Positions 1-8,700 of a stretch of DNA of 43,767 bases are shown piece by piece (the stretch's first letter is position 1; each line of letters opens with the position of its first letter). The translations under genes were made by a program, and so were the position numbers. Under the pieces are notes generated by a model. The model saw only the letters and a program-made list of their open reading frames with translations. It made no database searches and was not told where the DNA came from. Source of the DNA: Clostridium polyendosporum (lineage in GTDB: Bacteria > Bacillota > Clostridia > Clostridiales > Clostridiaceae). The stretch lies in assembly GCF_018332455.1 (NCBI RefSeq), contig NZ_BOPZ01000028.1, forward strand, positions 1-43,767, written 5' to 3'.

Positions 1-238
1 CTGGACAAAACCATTAAAACACAAGGAGGTTTATTTTTTTACTATTAATTTTTACCAATAACTGCTACGCGCCGTGTCAACAAGTAAGTTTTACTTTGAT
101 GCAACAGCAGAACATTAAATCTACTCAGTTTTATTTATTATAAATCTCTTTATACACTATGAAAAACATTAATAAATCTAAGTGTTGGTAATATATAAGC
201 AATTTATATTTAAAAGTTGATTTTATTAACTTTATTAT

Positions 239-284
239 GATAGTATTATGTTGTAATACATATGTATTACAATATAATACTATC
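239..284. promoter_or_regulatory. 46-bp near-perfect palindrome, probable operator of the downstream gene
   Basis: A 46-bp inverted repeat with a single mismatched pair is centred on ACATATGT, with TTGTAATACA on the left and TGTATTACAA on the right of the core. It ends four bases before the ribosome binding site of the ribbon-helix-helix gene that starts at 303. The core GTAATACATATGTATT recurs at 2821-2836 and, with one change, at 2842-2857. Ribbon-helix-helix proteins usually repress their own promoter through such sites, so autoregulation is inferred. The 236 bases before it hold nothing I recognise. Confidence 0.6.
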
Positions 285-302
285 AACAAGGTGGTAATAA
301 TT

Positions 303-1214
303 ATGGCAGATGTAAAAACAACAACTATGAGGTTATCAGAAGAAACTATAAAAACATTTAAAGAAATAGCTTCAAAGGAGGGTTTCACTCAAGAGCAGTG
401 TTTGGCAGCTTTGATAAATAATTTTGAGTTACAGAATACTAAAATAATATTGGGTGATAGAAAAAAAGAAATAGAAACCTTTGAGGATTATGCAAATAAA
501 CTGGTTTCTTTGTATTTAAACAGTCTAGAAATGAATAAAAATGCAGAGCAGCGCATAAGAGAAGAGTTGAAAAAACAATTAGTTGTTAAAGAAGATATAA
601 TAAATGAATTACAAAAACAAAAGCAAGATTTAGTTAATAGAATAGCTATATTGAGTACTGCAAATAATAAATCAGATGAAAAAATAAAAGGATTAGAGAA
701 AAGTATTTTCAATTTGGAAGAATTAAATAAACAAAATAAAATATTGTTGGAGAAAGCTCAAGAAGAGAAGGAGAGTGTCATAACTCAATCAGAACATTTT
801 GAGCAGCTTACAGAGGCGTATAGTGTACTAGAAAAGGAAAAAGAAAGATTATTAGAGTATCTGAATGCATCGGAAAATAACATTATACAACTTGAACTTA
901 GAGTATCAAACGAAAAAGAAAGGATAGATTATTTAAATGGTGTAATAGAGGAGTGTAGAGAAAGTTTAAAAGATGTGAAGAAAGAACATAAAAACGAATT
1001 GGAGTTATTGAAAATAGAACATAAAAATGATATAAAATCAATAAAAGCTACCCATAAAGAGGAAATTCAAAATTTATTTAGTGAAGTAGAGGAGAGAACA
1101 AAAGAAAAATTCTCCTTAGAATTAGAAAAACTCCGTATAGAAAAAGAAAGAGAAATCTACGAATTAATCAAAAGATATGATGAAGAGATTAAAAATTTAA
1201 AACAAAAAAGTTAA
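303..1214 (+). CDS. Ribbon-helix-helix DNA-binding protein with long coiled coil (KfrA-like architecture)
   Basis: The 303-residue protein has two parts. Residues about 5-45 (TTTMRLSEETIKTFKEIASK and following) read as a ribbon-helix-helix DNA-binding domain. From about residue 60 to the end it is almost unbroken Lys/Glu-rich coiled coil. I chose the ATG at 303 because AAGGTGG lies eight bases upstream; an earlier ATG at 237 lies inside the palindrome and has no ribosome binding site. A small DNA-binding head on a long coiled coil is seen in plasmid KfrA-type proteins and other nucleoid or partition accessory proteins, but no family name is certain. The gene converges on a tyrosine recombinase, which together resembles plasmid or integrative-element maintenance. 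It is probably autoregulated through the palindrome at 239-284. Confidence 0.7.
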   Translation: MADVKTTTMRLSEETIKTFKEIASKEGFTQEQCLAALINNFELQNTKIILGDRKKEIETFEDYANKLVSLYLNSLEMNKNAEQRIREELKKQLVVKEDIINELQKQKQDLVNRIAILSTANNKSDEKIKGLEKSIFNLEELNKQNKILLEKAQEEKESVITQSEHFEQLTEAYSVLEKEKERLLEYLNASENNIIQLELRVSNEKERIDYLNGVIEECRESLKDVKKEHKNELELLKIEHKNDIKSIKATHKEEIQNLFSEVEERTKEKFSLELEKLRIEKEREIYELIKRYDEEIKNLKQKS

Positions 1215-1219
1215 AATAG

Positions 1220-1263
1220 AAGTTAAGTTTGAGTTTTTTTATTGAAACAATCAAACTTAACTT
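1220..1263. terminator. Bidirectional stem-loop between convergent genes
   Basis: Perfect 13-bp arms AAGTTAAGTTTGA and TCAAACTTAACTT are separated by 18 bases. The hairpin lies between the ends of the coiled-coil gene and the tyrosine recombinase, with T-rich sequence on both sides, so it probably terminates both. Confidence 0.7.
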
Positions 1264-1279
1264 TATATATTTCTATATA

Positions 1280-2266
1280 TTATATATTTGAAAGAGGATT
1301 AGAATTAACAGCATCCCTAAGTTTTTCGTCATCTACGTGAGTATAAATTTGAGTGGTAGATATATTTTCGTGACCTAATATTCTTTGAAGACTTCTAATA
1401 TCAACATTTCCATGTTTATACATCAAAGTAGCAGCTGTATGCCTTAATTTATGAGGAGTGTATTTTTCCTTTGTTAATCCAGCGTTTTTAATATATTTTT
1501 TTACTAGAAGTTCTACGGTTCTTTTATTTATTCTGTTATTTTTGGCACTTATAAATAAAGCATCTTTTTCTTCTGTAGCGACCTTGGAATGATCTCTAAC
1601 TGATAAATAATCATTTATAGCTTTTGTGCAAGCAACATTTAAATAAACAGTCCTTTCTTTATTTCCTTTACCAATAATAGTTAGAGTATCACCTTTGATT
1701 TTTGAAATGTTTATGCTGCATAACTCAGATAAACGTAATCCACAATTTAAAAATAGGGTTAAGACACAATAGTCCCTAGGATATAATTTATCTTTTTTAT
1801 TCATAGAATTTAAAAGCTTTAGACTTTCTTCTAAAGTAAGGTAAATAGGATGTCTTTTGTTAATTTTAGGCGATTCTAACTCTGTAGTTGGGTTCTCATC
1901 TAAAACCTTAGCTTTGCCATATAAAAACTTAAAAAAAGACTTTAATGTAGCTACTTTTCTAGCTCTGGCGTAACTTCCGTTATTTCTGAATTTTTCAGCA
2001 AAAGAAATAAATGCATATAAATCAGATAATCTTATAGATCTTAAAAATTTATTATCTATATCGTTTATAGGTATTTCCTCAAAAGATATATCTGAATTAG
2101 AAAGTTCTTTATATATCTTTAAAAATCTAAAAAACATAGTTAAATCAATTTTATATCCATCTAAAGTGTTCTCAGATTTACCTTTTATAGTTTGTAGATA
2201 GTTCAGAAAATCATTAACACATTCAGGTAAGGTATTATTACTTATAGCTTGAATTTTATATCTCAT
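1280..2266 (-). CDS. Tyrosine recombinase/integrase (Xer/Cre superfamily)
   Basis: The 328-residue protein has an N-terminal SAM-like core-binding domain (about 12-120) and a C-terminal catalytic domain (about 140-320). Catalytic residues visible are Arg178 in GLRLSE, a Lys in the GKGNKER hairpin, His272 and Arg275 in PHKLRH, His299 in LGH and the nucleophile Tyr308 in QIYTH. The start at 2266 is chosen because GGAGGT lies five bases upstream; an upstream ATG at 2308 has no ribosome binding site. It cleaves and rejoins DNA through a phosphotyrosine. It is as long as Xer and Cre proteins and lacks the AP2-type arm-binding domain of large phage integrases. A 34-bp loxP-like site lies 91 bases upstream and may be its target. 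Confidence 0.9.
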   Translation of the reverse strand: MRYKIQAISNNTLPECVNDFLNYLQTIKGKSENTLDGYKIDLTMFFRFLKIYKELSNSDISFEEIPINDIDNKFLRSIRLSDLYAFISFAEKFRNNGSYARARKVATLKSFFKFLYGKAKVLDENPTTELESPKINKRHPIYLTLEESLKLLNSMNKKDKLYPRDYCVLTLFLNCGLRLSELCSINISKIKGDTLTIIGKGNKERTVYLNVACTKAINDYLSVRDHSKVATEEKDALFISAKNNRINKRTVELLVKKYIKNAGLTKEKYTPHKLRHTAATLMYKHGNVDIRSLQRILGHENISTTQIYTHVDDEKLRDAVNSNPLSNI

Positions 2267-2358
2267 TTGTACCTCCATAGAAACTCTAAAATTTATTAAA
2301 CTTACCATATATATAATTTTATTATAGATTATATATATTTTTCAATAAAAATAGAACA

Positions 2359-2392
2359 ATAACTTCGCTAAATATACATTTAGCGAAGTTAT
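2359..2392. other. loxP-like 13-8-13 inverted repeat, candidate recombination site
   Basis: Two perfect 13-bp inverted arms, ATAACTTCGCTAA and its complement, flank the 8-bp spacer ATATACAT. Phage P1 loxP has arms ATAACTTCGTATA and spacer GCATACAT; position by position 26 of 34 bases agree. The site lies directly upstream of a tyrosine recombinase gene. The symmetry extends one more base on each side, so the sequence could also act as a hairpin in RNA, but it has no long T run and no nearby gene that needs a terminator there. Confidence 0.45.
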
Positions 2393-2647
2393 TTTAAGGA
2401 ATATTAGAATTACGATATATTCCTATTTATCTTAAATACAAATATTGATTTTTCTTTCATCCAACCTTAAAGAATATGATTCCATTAAAAAACATGCATA
2501 TGGATTTGTATAAAATAACAGGATTCAACGTTTGTTAATATGTAGAAATCTATGTTGATTAAATTTTAAATTATGATTTTTTATACATTTTGATATGTGC
2601 GTATGTAAATTAAACACTCTTAACTAATTTAATTTTCAATAAATATA

Positions 2648-2699
2648 AATAAATAACTTTGCGATTGAATTTATAATTTAGGATTTCAAGTTATTTATT
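2648..2699. repeat. Inverted repeat with 12-bp arms
   Basis: Arms AATAAATAACTT (2648-2659) and AAGTTATTTATT (2688-2699) are separated by 28 bases. It lies in the 2267-2967 gap, downstream of the reverse-strand gene ending at 2968, and could be a weak terminator. The first arm runs into ATAACTTTGCG, which resembles half of the lox-like site at 2359. Confidence 0.35.
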
Positions 2700-2820
2700 C
2701 TTAATTACAATAAGCATTGTATATTGTATAACGTCTTTTATTTTTTTATTTAATTTAGTGTCATTTTTACACTTAATTTAAATTCTAATACAATCATAAT
2801 TTTATTTATTGCATTATATA

Positions 2821-2857
2821 GTAATACATATGTATTTTAATGTAATACTTATGTATT
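2821..2857. promoter_or_regulatory. Two further copies of the palindrome core
   Basis: GTAATACATATGTATT at 2821-2836 and GTAATACTTATGTATT at 2842-2857 match the centre of the 46-bp palindrome at 239-284. They are spaced 21 bp apart, two turns of DNA helix, as expected for cooperative binding of dimers. They lie between genes with no obvious promoter of their own. The rest of the 2393-2967 gap is AT-rich and holds nothing else I recognise. Confidence 0.4.
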
Positions 2858-2967
2858 GGGGTTTCTCTGTTTGGTTTTTTAGTATTAGTTATCTAATTGT
2901 TTTTGCGGAGATGATCAATATATCCCCTTTTGAAATTATTGATAATTATTTTCAATTAACACAACAT

Positions 2968-4110
2968 CTATTTATGCAGCATAATTTCAGGGTTATCAAC
3001 CCACATCACAAAGTATGGCTTAGTATTATCTTTTTCCTTCATATATAATAAGAATGGTTTATCAAAAATCAATTTCTTTGGAGCTTCAAGTATATGCGCT
3101 GATTTTGTTAAACTAATTTCAGCCTTTGATTTTAGTTGTGCTCCTTTTTCTGTTAAAGAAAAGTCAATCCTTTGAATAGCCGAAGCTAATATATAATCCT
3201 CAAACCCTGCATTAGCTATAGATTTATTTTGAAGTTCTTTAAATTTCTTGTTTATATTAAATTGAAACATAGGTACTTCTAATATATCACTGGTGGAAAA
3301 TGCTCTTTCTTTACCACTATTAGATAAAGCATAATTCAATGTACTGTCTAAGGTGTTTTTAGGCAGTATCTTTGCTAATATTACTTCATCATTTGTTGCT
3401 TTACCCTTTAAAGATATTATGAAGTCATTATCGTTATTTGTTGCTTTACCCTTTAAAGATATTATGAAGTCATTATCGTTATTATAGTATAGGATTTTTA
3501 CCTGTTTAGCTAACTTATTCTTAATTTCTTCATCTTTAGTTTCGTATATCCCAAAAGCTTTTATTTTTACCTTAACACTATTAAATTCTAACCCATCTTT
3601 TATATCCTCAAAGGCATACTCAAATTCTAAGTTCTTCTTTAAGAAACTATATGCTAAAATATCATCTGGTCTTTGCAAGTTTGTCTGGACCTCCCAATTG
3701 CCCTCTTCATTAAACTTTTTCTTTAATAATTTATTTATCTTTTCAACTATACCATCTTTATTGTACCCTACCATGACTATATAATCTTTGTCATTTAGGT
3801 ACTCTTTAGTAAATGCCTTTTTATTTAGTTCACCAGATATCTTATTTTCACTAATAAGTTGTATATCCTCTTTTATTATGTTATCTCTAAGTTCATTCCA
3901 GGCTAATTGTAGAGTTCCACACCAGATCATATTGTTCTTTTCCATTGGCACATTTAATATCCCATATACTTTTGTTTTTATGTTCTCTTCTATGGTTGAT
4001 ATTTTCGTAGTTGTTTGAGCATTATTTATATTTTTATAATATAAACAACTTAGAATTGATGCTACCACTATAATTACTATTACTAAACAAATAATAAATG
4101 ATTTCTTCAT
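2968..4110 (-). CDS. Membrane-anchored protein with serpin-like C-terminal region
   Basis: This 380-residue protein has one N-terminal hydrophobic segment (residues 5-23) ending in ILSC. It could be a signal anchor or a poor lipobox, placing the rest outside the cell. The last 100 residues recall the serpin fold: VPMFQFNINKKFKEL, then IDFSLTEKGAQLKSKAEISL where serpins have the reactive-loop hinge, then IFDKPFLLYMKE and WVDNPEI, like the serpin ending with PFLF and NP. The hinge lacks the small-residue run of inhibitory serpins. I would not call it an inhibitor. The repeat NNDNDFIISLKGKAT occurs twice in tandem near residues 210-240. AAGGTGG precedes the ATG. Function is unknown. Confidence 0.55.
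   Translation of the reverse strand: MKKSFIICLVIVIIVVASILSCLYYKNINNAQTTTKISTIEENIKTKVYGILNVPMEKNNMIWCGTLQLAWNELRDNIIKEDIQLISENKISGELNKKAFTKEYLNDKDYIVMVGYNKDGIVEKINKLLKKKFNEEGNWEVQTNLQRPDDILAYSFLKKNLEFEYAFEDIKDGLEFNSVKVKIKAFGIYETKDEEIKNKLAKQVKILYYNNDNDFIISLKGKATNNDNDFIISLKGKATNDEVILAKILPKNTLDSTLNYALSNSGKERAFSTSDILEVPMFQFNINKKFKELQNKSIANAGFEDYILASAIQRIDFSLTEKGAQLKSKAEISLTKSAHILEAPKKLIFDKPFLLYMKEKDNTKPYFVMWVDNPEIMLHK
3395..3484. repeat. 45-bp in-frame tandem duplication
   Basis: A 45-bp unit (3395-3439) is repeated directly at 3440-3484 with one difference, at the last base. It adds 15 residues to the serpin-like protein without breaking its frame. Near identity of the copies suggests a recent event. 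Confidence 0.9.
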
Positions 4111-4190
4111 AACTACTTAACCACCTTTAATTCTTTCTCTTATATAGAGAGATTGTTATATAAATATGCTTTTTACTTTTAATGCATACT

Positions 4191-4260
4191 GATTTACTGT
4201 CATTTAATAAAGTGAAATGTGGCTAAAATTTAATAGGTTCTATACCTGCTTAGCTTTATT
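4191..4260 (-). repeat. Dispersed intergenic repeat, copy d (reverse orientation)
   Basis: Read on the reverse strand it contains AGCAGGTAT, then TTTTAGCCACATTTCACTTT and AAATGACAGTAAAT. This matches the family with copies at 11201, 34993, 36812, 37595 and 39561. It fills part of the 4111-4457 gap. Confidence 0.55.
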
Positions 4261-4319
4261 TATATAGTGATCTTTCACATCAGCATAGAATTAATCTTAA
4301 CACTTTAATAAACTGTATA

Positions 4320-4371
4320 AACCTGAAAACCTCTTCATTATATAAAAATACAATGAAGAGGTTTTCAGGTT
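4320..4371. terminator. Strong hairpin after the 174-residue protein gene
   Basis: Perfect 20-bp arms (4320-4339 and 4352-4371) are separated by a 12-base loop. It lies downstream of the reverse-strand gene ending at 4458 and is probably its terminator, although the following T run is short. Confidence 0.6.
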
Positions 4372-4457
4372 ATTCCTTGCTTTTGTATATAAATAATAAA
4401 GTATAAAATAATTAAACTATAATAAATGTTGGTAGAAAGAGCTGCTTTAAACACAGT

Positions 4458-4982
4458 TTAATTTCTTACACTTTTAGCCTTACCTACTGTTCCTCCGAGA
4501 TAACTCCATACTTGATTATGAACTGCTACTGAACTGTTAAAGTTACCTTCTTTCCATTCCTTCAAACCCGCTATTAGAATATCCCTATCAAGTTTTTTTA
4601 CACTAACATCTATTTCTAAGTAGGCTATGCACTTATCAATATTCTCATTATTAATATCAACCATACCCCATACTTGATTATCCTCTGCTATTATTTTAGT
4701 ATTTGCCATTTTGTGTATTAGATTGATGTAGTGATCTCTAGCCTTATTTATATCTGTTTTATATTCCACAGCTACATCCTTTTTAATTGGATCTCCTGAT
4801 TTTATAGCTTCATCTACTTTATTATTAGGTGTTTCTGATGTAATCAGGTTTTGTTGTCCTATTCCACTTTTAATATATTTCATCCTTATACCTACAATTA
4901 ATAAAACACTTAAAACTAATATACCTACACAAATAGCTAATATTTTCTTTTTTAAAGTGATATTCTTTAAAGTTATGTTCAT
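4458..4982 (-). CDS. Single-pass membrane protein of unknown function (DUF6241-like)
   Basis: The 174-residue protein has a charged N-terminus (MNITLKNITLKKK), one membrane helix at about 14-34 and an extracytoplasmic part. The C-terminal half has conserved-looking motifs: DNQVWGMVDINNENID and, near the end, VAVHNQVWSYLGGTVGKA. From memory this resembles the DUF6241 family of Bacillus and Clostridium; I cannot confirm it. The start at 4982 is chosen because GGGGAGGG lies just upstream; the longer TTG-initiated frame would read through that ribosome binding site. It is probably monocistronic and ends at the hairpin at 4320-4371. Confidence 0.6.
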   Translation of the reverse strand: MNITLKNITLKKKILAICVGILVLSVLLIVGIRMKYIKSGIGQQNLITSETPNNKVDEAIKSGDPIKKDVAVEYKTDINKARDHYINLIHKMANTKIIAEDNQVWGMVDINNENIDKCIAYLEIDVSVKKLDRDILIAGLKEWKEGNFNSSVAVHNQVWSYLGGTVGKAKSVRN

Positions 4983-5541
4983 GTCAATACACCCTCCCCT
5001 GTTTAACAAGTTGTTTAGTTGATGCTAGTTTATAATCTTTGTATTAATATTGCTATTTACATTTTACAATATTATGAATATATTAACAACTAATACAATA
5101 ATATCCAGAAAAATTATTGTATTGAACGAAGGTGCGTTTGAGTTAACCAATATAAATTTTATTATAATTCTGATTATAGTGTATGTAAGTCAAATTTCCT
5201 TTACTAGAGTTAGAATAATTTTTTGTTGGTGCACTACTCTATCTTATTATTTATTATTAAATATTTTCGACATTTATATGTTATTAAAATTGACAAAATC
5301 AAAAAACTGTAATATTTTTCAAAGTATATGCCTTAGCAATGTTACTAAGACTCACTATGGAGTAAGCAAGATTTTACTACCAAGTATGGTACTTAAAATG
5401 CTTTTCACTAATCTAAGGAAACCTTCCCTCTCTAAACATAAACTGCTAAAGAGTATGTATTATATTTATCGTAGTAAAAATAAGAATTAGTATAGCACTT
5501 TCAAAAGCCATACTAATTCATTAATGTGTTTGTTATATAAA
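4983..5541. other. Gap without a convincing gene
   Basis: About 560 bases of AT-rich sequence. A forward frame at 5050-5490 is open but starts with TTG, has no ribosome binding site and encodes a disordered mix of hydrophobic and basic residues with no known motif. I see no RNA gene or clear repeat. Confidence 0.5.
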
Positions 5542-5782
5542 CTATTTATAGTTTGCAGCACTCTTCTTAGATAATAGTATAGTTACTACACCTGCTAAAA
5601 TTATTAGAAATCCTAAGGTGCCGAGTACAGTACCATCTACTATTGACCCTGTTTTAGGAAGATTTGATAATACTGATTTTTCAACTGCAAAGTAATCACT
5701 ACAGTGATTAAGTTCAATTATAATGTATCCATCTGTGTTAGCTAGCAGTAGCTTCAGCTATAAATTCATAAGTATTCTCGTC
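5542..5782 (-). pseudogene. Detached C-terminal tail of the pullulanase with LPKTG sortase signal
   Basis: Just past the pullulanase stop the same frame continues for 14 sense codons (DENTYEFIAEATAS), then meets a second stop. A different frame then carries NTDGYIIELNHCSDYFAVEK, the sortase motif LPKTG (5647-5661), a hydrophobic span and the basic ending SKKSAANYK before a stop at 5542. This is a normal cell-wall anchor tail. The frame change coincides with a GCTA direct duplication; removing four bases restores the frame. There are thus two lesions: an in-frame TGA and a 4-base insertion. Confidence 0.85.
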
Positions 5783-8700
5783 TCAAAAATACTTACATAC
5801 ATTTACTGTTTTATTTTTATAACTATCATCAAATAATATAGAGACTTTAGCGTTACTTGGAAGAAATCCATCATATTTAAAGGAGAATGGAGCTAATGCT
5901 ACCTCTTTTCCTAATACAGATTTCATCTTTCTAGCTTCTTTGTCCTTTAAATTATTATCCACACTTTTTAATGAAAAATCTATATCTGTTGCTACATCAT
6001 TATTTTTACCTTTAAGTGCAGTAAATACGTCCTTTGATATTATACAATTTTCCTTTACATCCACAATAAAACTATTAATAGATGGATCGTTTATTTTTGC
6101 TTTAATTTCTTCGATATTATTCTTTACGTTGCTTGATCCATTAATAACATCCTTATCTCTGCTATTACTATCTACGCTACTATTGTTTTTATTATTATTG
6201 CTGTTTAAATCATTATTTTTTCCATCAATATTATTTACTGCATTATTATCTTCCTTATTATCATTTACAGCACTATTATTAAAATTATTGTTATTCTTAT
6301 AAATACTATTTCCACTATTATTTGTATCGTTATTCTTCACATTGCTCTTATTTCTAGTATCTTTTTTATTAAAGCTTTCTGTATCAGCAAGTACCATTGA
6401 AGTCCCAGCTGGAACAACAACCTTATTTTCTGATACTGTAGCAAGAGCATCTGTACCTGCTTTTTCGCCATTAACTATTACAGTCCAATTTGACTTTGGG
6501 AGAGTAACTTCTGTATCTTCCTTACCAGCGTTCACAAGTACAGCTATATCACTCCACTTATCACCATTTGCATTATTGGAAATAGTATACGCAATTGTAC
6601 TATCGTTAGTGTTAATGAATTTTAAGTTTTGTTGAATTTCAGCATTTGTTGCCATTCTAAAAGCAGGATGATCTTTCCTTAGCTTAATTAGGCCTTCATA
6701 ATAATTAACGACATTTTTATAAGTGTGTTTTCTAGTCCAATCAAGACTATTTACTGAATCTGGAGAATTATAACTGTCACTAATATATCCATCTCCATTT
6801 GGGTTCGGTTTAGTTCTAAGCATTTCCTCTCCTGAATTTAAAAATGCTATACCCTGTGAAGTTAATACTAAGAAATTTGCCATTTTGTCCATCTTTACTC
6901 TTTCTTCTTCTGTTGCATTAGGTTGAGACAATGACATTCTATCCCAAAGGGTATTATTATCATGGCAAGAAACAAAATTTACTGTCTGAGTTGGTTCTTT
7001 TGCCCAAGGACCTGGTGAATACGTGATCTTGCTGTAATCTACACCTTCATGTTTAGTTGATGCAACTATACCAAACTTTACAAGCTCCTTTAAATCTCCA
7101 ATAGAATATGCTACCTGTTTTCCATTAATATCTCTCTTCCACGTACCATTATAGTTTACAAATCCACCAGAGGTATTTGTAAATACATGTCCTTTTACTC
7201 CATCTCTTATATCGTCACTAAAAGCGCCTATTCTTGTATCAAGTTTCTTTACATTATCCTTAATAGCTTTCTCATCTTGTGGTAACCCTCCATCTCCAAG
7301 GTCCCAAGGCTCACCATACATTAAGATTTGAGGATTAATCTTATCTAAGTTTGCTCTGATTTGATTCATAGTATCTACATCGTGTATCCCCATAAGGTCA
7401 AATCTAAATCCATCTATATGATATTCCTTAGCCCAATAATTTACTGAATCTATCATATATTTTCTAAACATAGATCTCTCTGAAGCCGTGTCATTTCCAC
7501 AGCCGGAAGTGCCTATAACTGACCCATCTGGCCTATGACGGTAATAATAATCAGGCACTGTTTTATCAAAACATGAATTTTCCCAACTATAAGTGTGGTT
7601 ATATACACTATCCATTACAACACCAATACCAGCATCATGAAGAGCTTTTATCATAGCCTTCACTTCCTCAATTTTAAGAGTACCCGAATATGGGTCTGTA
7701 GAGTAACTTCCCTCTGGCGTTTGATAGTTTTTAGGATCATATCCCCAGTTAAACTTGTTTTCACCTAACTTTGTTTCATCTATGCTAGCATAGTCAAACA
7801 TCGGAAGTATTTGAACATGAGTTACTCCCATTTCTTTCAAATGGTCAATTCCTGTAGCTTCTCCTTCTTTACTCTTCGTTCCAGTTTCTGTAACACCAAG
7901 AAATTTTCCCTTCATTTTTATACCTGAATTTGGATCCATTGATATATCTCTAATATGAACTTCATATATTATAGCATCTGTCTGATGCTTAATTTTTGGT
8001 CCTTTATCTTTGTTCCAATTAGTAGGATTAGTTTTTGAAAGATCAACAACCATTGATCTATCCCCATTGACACCTACTGATTTGGAATAAAGGTCTTCAG
8101 TTTCATTAGTTTTACCATTAGCTGTTATTTCATAGGTGTAGAATTTACCAACTAAATCTCCATTTTTTTCTACGCTCCAAACCCCTCTATCTCCCTTTGT
8201 CATTGGAACAGTATCTAATAAGTTATTACCGCTTCCTTGACTATAAAGCTTTAAGGATACCTTTGTAGCAGTTGGAGACCAAACCCTAAAAATAGTCTTT
8301 TTCTTTGAATATAGTGCACCAAGTTCTCCGCTAAAATGATAAATATTTTTAAAATCATCACTGCCATATACTTGTCCTAGCGATACATCACACTCTTTAT
8401 AGTTATCAATATTTACAGTGTATTTCTTGTTTAAATCCAAACTATCAACAGTCTTAATTTGGCCACTTCTTTTATCAGCGGATAAGGTAACTTTTGAATC
8501 AAGAATCTTGTCATCATTTTTTATCTTCACACTTTCAGCTGTATCTACTGGAATATTAACTTGAAAATATATGTCATGGAGAGAATCCATTTTGGCTAAA
8601 GTAACTTTTTTAGATCTATCAACTTGATTTTCTGCATAAAAAATATTAGGTTCTTTTTCAAGTAAATAGACATCTACTTTACCATGTTTATCTACATATG

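Noticed and set aside
2809-3048. Forward open frame of 79 codons
   Set aside because: It overlaps the end of the serpin-like gene and the palindrome cores and has no ribosome binding site.
5050-5490. Forward open frame of 146 codons
   Set aside because: It begins with TTG, lacks a ribosome binding site and has no recognisable domain.
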